From Coralliovum pocilloporae (lineage in GTDB: Bacteria; Pseudomonadota; Alphaproteobacteria; Rhizobiales; Cohaesibacteraceae), in the NCBI RefSeq assembly GCF_030845175.1, contig NZ_CP132542.1:3631501-3695500 (forward strand): DNA of 64,000 nucleotides. Reading direction: 5' to 3'. Below are positions 63,687 through 64,000 of the stretch, piece by piece. Numbering within the stretch: the stretch's first letter is position 1; each line of letters begins with the position of its first letter. The notes below the pieces were generated by a model. It did no database searches. It was not told the origin of the DNA and saw only the letters and a list, made by a program, of their open reading frames with translations. A program made the position numbers and the translations under genes.

Positions 63687-64000
63687 CTATATCTCCCGAT
63701 TGGGTATGGCCAGCTTTTCCAGAAGATAATTGGCCACGAGTGAGACATGAGATTCCCCTGCCCCCTGACGATGGACGGAGATAGCCACGTTGGCTGGTGG
63801 GGGAAATCCCTTCTGTCTGTCGATGATCTTAAGGCTGTCGGGGATGACTGATGCTTCCATCATCGAGACACCGGAATTTTCGAGAATGGCTTTCTCCATC
63901 AGTCCGATGCTCCGGGTGGAATAAGCCACGTGCCATGGCCGTTCAATGCGTTTCAACGCGTCCAGCGCAATCTGACGACAGACGCATCCGGTTGGGAACA
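63687..64000 (-). CDS. LysR-family regulator, C-terminal part (5' end beyond window)
   Basis: The last 103 or so residues of a LysR effector domain, open to the right edge: FPTGCVCRQIALDALKRIERPWHVAYSTRSIGLMEKAILENSGVSMM and a tail ending KLAIPNREI. The pattern fits LysR proteins of the cysteine-rich effector type with FPxGCxCRQ near the ligand pocket. The same strand as the RND operon, 213 bp upstream of the adaptor start. The HTH lies beyond the window. Confidence 0.8.
   Translation of the reverse strand, partial: FPTGCVCRQIALDALKRIERPWHVAYSTRSIGLMEKAILENSGVSMMEASVIPDSLKIIDRQKGFPPPANVAISVHRQGAGESHVSLVANYLLEKLAIPNREI

Overview
The window is chromosomal DNA of an alphaproteobacterium. The evidence is an AapJQMP-type amino-acid importer, the aerobic CobN route to cobalamin, an NDUFS4-like complex I accessory subunit, a DUF192/double cold-shock pair, two TRAP/PQQ-type modules and many LysR regulators. 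Order and genus cannot be fixed from the sequence. GC looks to be in the high fifties over most of the window, with AT-rich patches near 24.2-25.4, 29.7-29.9 and 54.6-55.0 kb.

0-7.2 kb is a cobalamin operon read leftwards (cobU, cobW, cobN, cobO, cobQ; cobQ runs off the left edge). 7.4-12.1 kb holds tRNA-Asn, a SqrR/BigR-like persulfide-type ArsR repressor and a rightward cysK / alanyl-tRNA editing / sseA / OmpA-like run. 12.1-16.5 kb is aapJQMP, read leftwards, followed by a divergent cystathionine beta-lyase. 17.9-22.0 kb has two tRNAs flanking an NDUFS4-like gene, a 266-bp element with 21-bp perfect inverted ends, a two-receiver protein, DUF192, a double Csp and a sirtuin.

At about 22.4 kb two genes are joined head to head, each without its 5' part (an alpha/beta hydrolase and a chemotaxis receptor); this is either a deletion scar or an assembly join. 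24.2-29.6 kb has an orphan membrane protein and a TRAP operon. That operon has a NemR-like operator and a structured leader, and its small permease is fused to a TM2-like and coiled-coil module. 30-36 kb is accessory: glutathionyl-hydroquinone reductase-like protein, a uridine-kinase-like gene between about 90-bp direct repeats, YdcH, pirin, DoxX and two LysR regulators.

36.2-45.6 kb is a redox-cofactor district: pqqABCDE (including the 32-aa pqqA), a NosR-like flavinylated-type membrane ferredoxin protein, and a small-membrane-protein/apbE/nqrM operon. No nosZ, Nqr or Rnf genes are present. Between these lie an ureidoglycine aminohydrolase, a SLATT/DUF4231-like two-TM protein and a CBS protein. 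45.8-48.8 kb has LysE, a membrane LuxR regulator and a Met/His-rich multicopper oxidase.

49-54.6 kb is an acetoin-dehydrogenase cluster (acoA, acoB, acoC and an AhpD-like protein). Its AcoR-type activator has lost the GAFTGA loop needed to contact sigma-54. 55-58.2 kb has two LysR genes, a small membrane protein and a HalD/BesD-superfamily iron oxygenase with hydroxylase-type ligands; a C-terminal relic of that gene lies at 48.8 kb. 58.2-63.5 kb is an RND efflux operon (adaptor, pump) that also carries an ABC-exporter membrane half without an ATPase, preceded by a TetR-type operator. A partial LysR gene closes the window.
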